A stretch of 9,144 nt of DNA from Piscirickettsiaceae bacterium. GTDB lineage: Bacteria; Pseudomonadota; Gammaproteobacteria; Nitrosococcales; Methylophagaceae. Below the pieces are notes generated by a model. That model saw nothing but the letters and a program-made list of their open reading frames with translations. It had not been told where the DNA came from and searched no databases. Shown here piece after piece: positions 6,907 through 9,144 of the stretch. A program made the translations under genes and the position numbers. The stretch is from the NCBI GenBank assembly GCA_030620285.1, contig JAUXFA010000028.1:1-9144 (forward strand), written 5' to 3'. Every line of letters begins with the position of its first letter. The stretch's first letter is position 1.

Positions 6907-8133
6907 ATGCCCGTTAATTTAGTGCCGCCGAAGCAAGCTGATTTATTGCCGATAGCGGGGATAAAACTAGGCACCGCTAATGCAGGGATTAAATCAACTG
7001 ATCGTGCAGATTTAGTACTAATTCAATTAGCTGAAAATACCACTACATCTGCGGTTTATACGCAAAATACTTTTTGTGCAGCCCCGGTTACCGTGGCCAA
7101 ACGACATCAAAATGAAACATCACCATGTTATCTACTAATTAATTCAGGTAATGCCAATGCAGGTACTGGTGAAGCTGGACTGCAAGCGGCGCAGGATTGT
7201 TGCCAAGCCGTTGCTGAACTATCAAATAGTTCAAGTCAATCTGTATTACCATTTTCGACCGGTGTCATTGGCCAACAACTACCCATAGATAAAATCAAAC
7301 AAGCATTACCAGATGCTATTCAGAGTTTGACAACAGATAATTGGTTTGCTGCTGCACATGCCATTATGACAACAGATATTGTGGCTAAGGCAGTGTCGAA
7401 GCAAGTACAAATTGATGGTAAGACTATTACCGTGACTGGTATGGCAAAGGGCTCAGGCATGATTCGTCCTAATATGGCGACCATGTTGTCCTATATCGCA
7501 ACCGATGCGGCCGTAGAGCAAGCGGTGCTCGATAAAATGTTAGCAAATGCGAGTGAACAATCATTTAATCGCATCACGATAGATGGTGATACTTCAACTA
7601 ATGATGCCTGCGTATTAATGGCAACAGCTAAAGCTAATAACGCTATTATTTCGAGAATTGATTCAGACAGTGGTCAGGCCTTATATCAAGTGATTGCAGA
7701 GATTAGTCAACAACTTGCCCACGCAGTTGTGCGTGATGGTGAAGGTGCCACTAAATTTATAGAAATTCAGGTTCAACAAGGTGTTGATACTGAAGAATGT
7801 CGACAAGTTGCTTATACCATTGCTCATTCACCATTAGTGAAAACAGCAATGTTTGCTTCGGATCCGAATTGGGGTCGAATTTTAGCGGCAGTGGGTCGCA
7901 GTGAAATTGCTGGTTTTGATTTAAGTAAGGTCGCTATCTATTTAGGCGATGTTTGCATTGTTGAAGGTGGTGAGCCTGCAGCAAATTATACCGAACAGAA
8001 AGGTCAACAAGTGATGGATCAAGATGAGATCACGATTAGAGTTGAGTTGGGTCGTGGTGGTGCTAATGATACGGTTTGGACGTGTGATTTCTCTTACGAT
8101 TATGTAAAAATAAACGCTGAATACCGAACGTAA
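6907..8133 (+). CDS. argJ: Arginine biosynthesis protein ArgJ (glutamate N-acetyltransferase)
   Basis: ArgJ moves the acetyl group from N-acetylornithine to glutamate, which releases ornithine and recycles the acetyl group in arginine synthesis. Some members also acetylate glutamate from acetyl-CoA; sequence alone does not settle whether this one does. The 408-residue length is usual for the family. Motifs include NSGNANAGTG (79-88), the oxyanion segment STGVIG (117-122), and KGSGMIRPNMATML (181-194). In this last motif the family self-cleaves before T192, giving alpha (1-191) and beta (192-408) chains, with T192 as nucleophile. DPNWGRI and the C-terminal YDYVKINAEYRT are also typical. It starts one base after the secA stop, with no clear Shine-Dalgarno sequence, so translation is probably coupled to secA. 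The secA-argJ order is also found in pseudomonads, where mutT usually follows; mutT is absent here. Confidence 0.98.
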   Translation: MPVNLVPPKQADLLPIAGIKLGTANAGIKSTDRADLVLIQLAENTTTSAVYTQNTFCAAPVTVAKRHQNETSPCYLLINSGNANAGTGEAGLQAAQDCCQAVAELSNSSSQSVLPFSTGVIGQQLPIDKIKQALPDAIQSLTTDNWFAAAHAIMTTDIVAKAVSKQVQIDGKTITVTGMAKGSGMIRPNMATMLSYIATDAAVEQAVLDKMLANASEQSFNRITIDGDTSTNDACVLMATAKANNAIISRIDSDSGQALYQVIAEISQQLAHAVVRDGEGATKFIEIQVQQGVDTEECRQVAYTIAHSPLVKTAMFASDPNWGRILAAVGRSEIAGFDLSKVAIYLGDVCIVEGGEPAANYTEQKGQQVMDQDEITIRVELGRGGANDTVWTCDFSYDYVKINAEYRT

Positions 8134-8213
8134 TCACACATAGCACTTATCTTTTACTCCATAACTACGTTATTTTTGTACTCAAATGGTTATTTACATG
8201 GATGTAATGTATG

Positions 8214-8238
8214 CCAAAAATGCAGGAGCAATTTTTGG
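8214..8238 (+). terminator. Candidate hairpin terminator after argJ
   Basis: CCAAAAAT (8214-8221) and ATTTTTGG (8231-8238) are exact inverted repeats around a 9-base loop. Part of the loop can extend the stem (TGC with GCA) if one base bulges. The stem is AT-rich and is followed by TTAAATATTTCT rather than a clean run of T, so efficiency would be low. Its position, 81 bases after the argJ stop and before the next gene, fits a transcript end. Confidence 0.35.
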
Positions 8239-8262
8239 TTAAATATTTCTAGTTACTAATAA
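8235..8262 (+). promoter_or_regulatory. Weak promoter candidate for the gene at 8320
   Basis: TTGGTT (8235-8240) and TAATAA (8257-8262) are 16 bases apart in an AT-rich stretch between argJ and the next gene. The match is modest, and several alternative -10-like sequences lie nearby (for example TATTAT at 8266-8271). The 186-base gap and the hairpin after argJ make a separate promoter here plausible. Confidence 0.25.
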
Positions 8263-8319
8263 TTCTATTATGCAATATATCAATTCATATTTATAAATAA
8301 GTAGATAAACCAGAAATCT

Positions 8320-9144
8320 ATGACAACAAATAAGATCACAAACCTACACGAATTCCTCCATCAAAGTGGTGCCAAGTATCGGGTATTTGATATGGGCCGT
8401 CGAGTTGTAAAATTATCTCCTGATGAGTTTGTTGATTTTGACCAAGCTAAAAAACCATATCCTTACCCATTGCAGAAAACAGCTCATTTTGGTGTAATCT
8501 TCTGGAATCCTGCGATACCTGATAAACATTATGTTTGGTTCCTGAAATTTCCTCTTGATGAACAAGGCTTGCTAATTCAGGCAGCACGAGATGAATTCTT
8601 AGTGATGTTGCTCGACCGAGTTGGTGAGTCGATGTTAGCGGCTTCTAATGGTGAAGACATAGAAGGAGCCTTACAAGATAGCCCTTATACCGTTACGCCA
8701 CGTGAAGATAAAATGGCGGCCTTCAATGCTCAAGCAACTAACAGTTTAGCGGTAAACCCCTCGCAATATTATCAAGATGCATTAGCCTATTTTACCGGTC
8801 AAAAAGCCATCGAGGATTGGCAATCACTTGGTATGCAAGGTGTCGCAGATGTGGCAGTTAGACTTGAAGATTATGAAGAAACATTGGGCCTGATTGAAAC
8901 TATTCCAAGCTTACCCGATGAACCCTTTTCTGTGTTGAGCACTTTTCTTGAAATTACCGAGCCTCAAGCGGGACTTGTTGAGGTATTAGCACAACGTATT
9001 GATGTGGAACTACAGGAAAAACAACCAGATATTACTCGGGTTTGTGCTTGTTTACGTGCGGCATCCAATAGCCCTGCCAGCGGCTTAGTCGATCAAATGG
9101 TCATCCATGTTTTGAAGCATCCATGCAGCCAAAATATTGAAGTA
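8320..9144 (+). CDS. DUF3549-family protein, function unknown (3' end outside window)
   Basis: The frame is open from the ATG at 8320 to the end of the window: 275 codons without a stop. An in-frame TAG at 8302-8304 makes this ATG the first possible standard start, although no good Shine-Dalgarno sequence precedes it. The N-terminus (NLHEFLHQSGAKYRVFDMGR, residues 8-27) and the segment WFLKFPLDEQGLLIQAARDE (73-92) resemble the DUF3549 family as I remember it from marine gammaproteobacteria, whose members have roughly 340 residues, so perhaps 60-70 are missing. There is no signal peptide or membrane segment, so the protein should be cytoplasmic. The part after about residue 145 is rich in helix-forming residues with repeated short helical units (YYQDALAYFTGQKAIEDW, GVADVAVRLEDYEETLGLI), perhaps a helical-repeat fold. 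No catalytic motif is apparent, and I assign no function. Confidence 0.8.
   Translation, partial: MTTNKITNLHEFLHQSGAKYRVFDMGRRVVKLSPDEFVDFDQAKKPYPYPLQKTAHFGVIFWNPAIPDKHYVWFLKFPLDEQGLLIQAARDEFLVMLLDRVGESMLAASNGEDIEGALQDSPYTVTPREDKMAAFNAQATNSLAVNPSQYYQDALAYFTGQKAIEDWQSLGMQGVADVAVRLEDYEETLGLIETIPSLPDEPFSVLSTFLEITEPQAGLVEVLAQRIDVELQEKQPDITRVCACLRAASNSPASGLVDQMVIHVLKHPCSQNIEV

Noticed and set aside
6499..6974. A plus-strand frame of 112 residues and a minus-strand frame of 83 residues at the end of secA
   Set aside because: They overlap the conserved SecA C-terminus and zinc finger; the composition is irregular and no ribosome binding site precedes them.
8194..8207. Inverted repeat TTACAT-GG-ATGTAA after argJ
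   Set aside because: It has a two-base loop, a six-base AT-rich stem and no adjacent signal; such repeats are frequent in AT-rich gaps.
8207..8242. Eleven-codon open frame (MYAKNAGAIFG) between argJ and the gene at 8320
   Set aside because: It coincides with the hairpin at 8214-8238, has no Shine-Dalgarno sequence, and such short frames are expected by chance.

Overview
This window is a stretch of core chromosome from a gammaproteobacterium: the 3' end of the division and cell wall (dcw) cluster, running into secA. The AT-leaning base use, the FtsZ tail [11 protein letters not shown], a 305-residue LpxC with a GTG start, and the order ftsA-ftsZ-lpxC-(DUF721)-M23-secA-argJ all fit this class. 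The order resembles that of pseudomonads and relatives. The protein starting at 8320 looks like the DUF3549 family, which I associate with marine groups such as Shewanella and Vibrio. A marine Alteromonadales/Oceanospirillales-type organism is therefore likely, but I cannot name a genus. I see no tRNA, rRNA, CRISPR array, insertion sequence, prophage or other sign of gene transfer.

Layout. The end of ftsA (1-453) and ftsZ (508-1668) encode the Z-ring and its membrane anchor. lpxC (1754-2671) encodes the committed step of lipid A synthesis. The only minus-strand gene, dciA/DUF721 (2668-3105), encodes a likely DnaB-helicase loader. Its stop codon overlaps that of lpxC, and its start lies only 30 bases from the divergent M23 peptidase gene (3136-4035). 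A 140-base gap (4036-4175) holds a good sigma-70-type promoter and several inverted repeats ahead of secA (4176-6905). argJ (6907-8133) follows secA after a single base and completes a likely two-gene operon. After 186 AT-rich bases with one weak hairpin, a DUF3549-type gene starts at 8320 and runs off the window.

The genes combine septum formation, outer-membrane lipid synthesis, peptidoglycan remodelling and protein export, with a replication gene and an arginine biosynthesis gene inserted in the run. No new multi-gene system is visible. The places worth a second look are small and regulatory: the secA leader (overlapping promoter and terminator-like hairpin, a possible Shine-Dalgarno-masking repeat, a palindrome at the start codon), the tightly packed dciA borders, and the uncharacterised gene at the right edge. 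No measurements or database searches were made.
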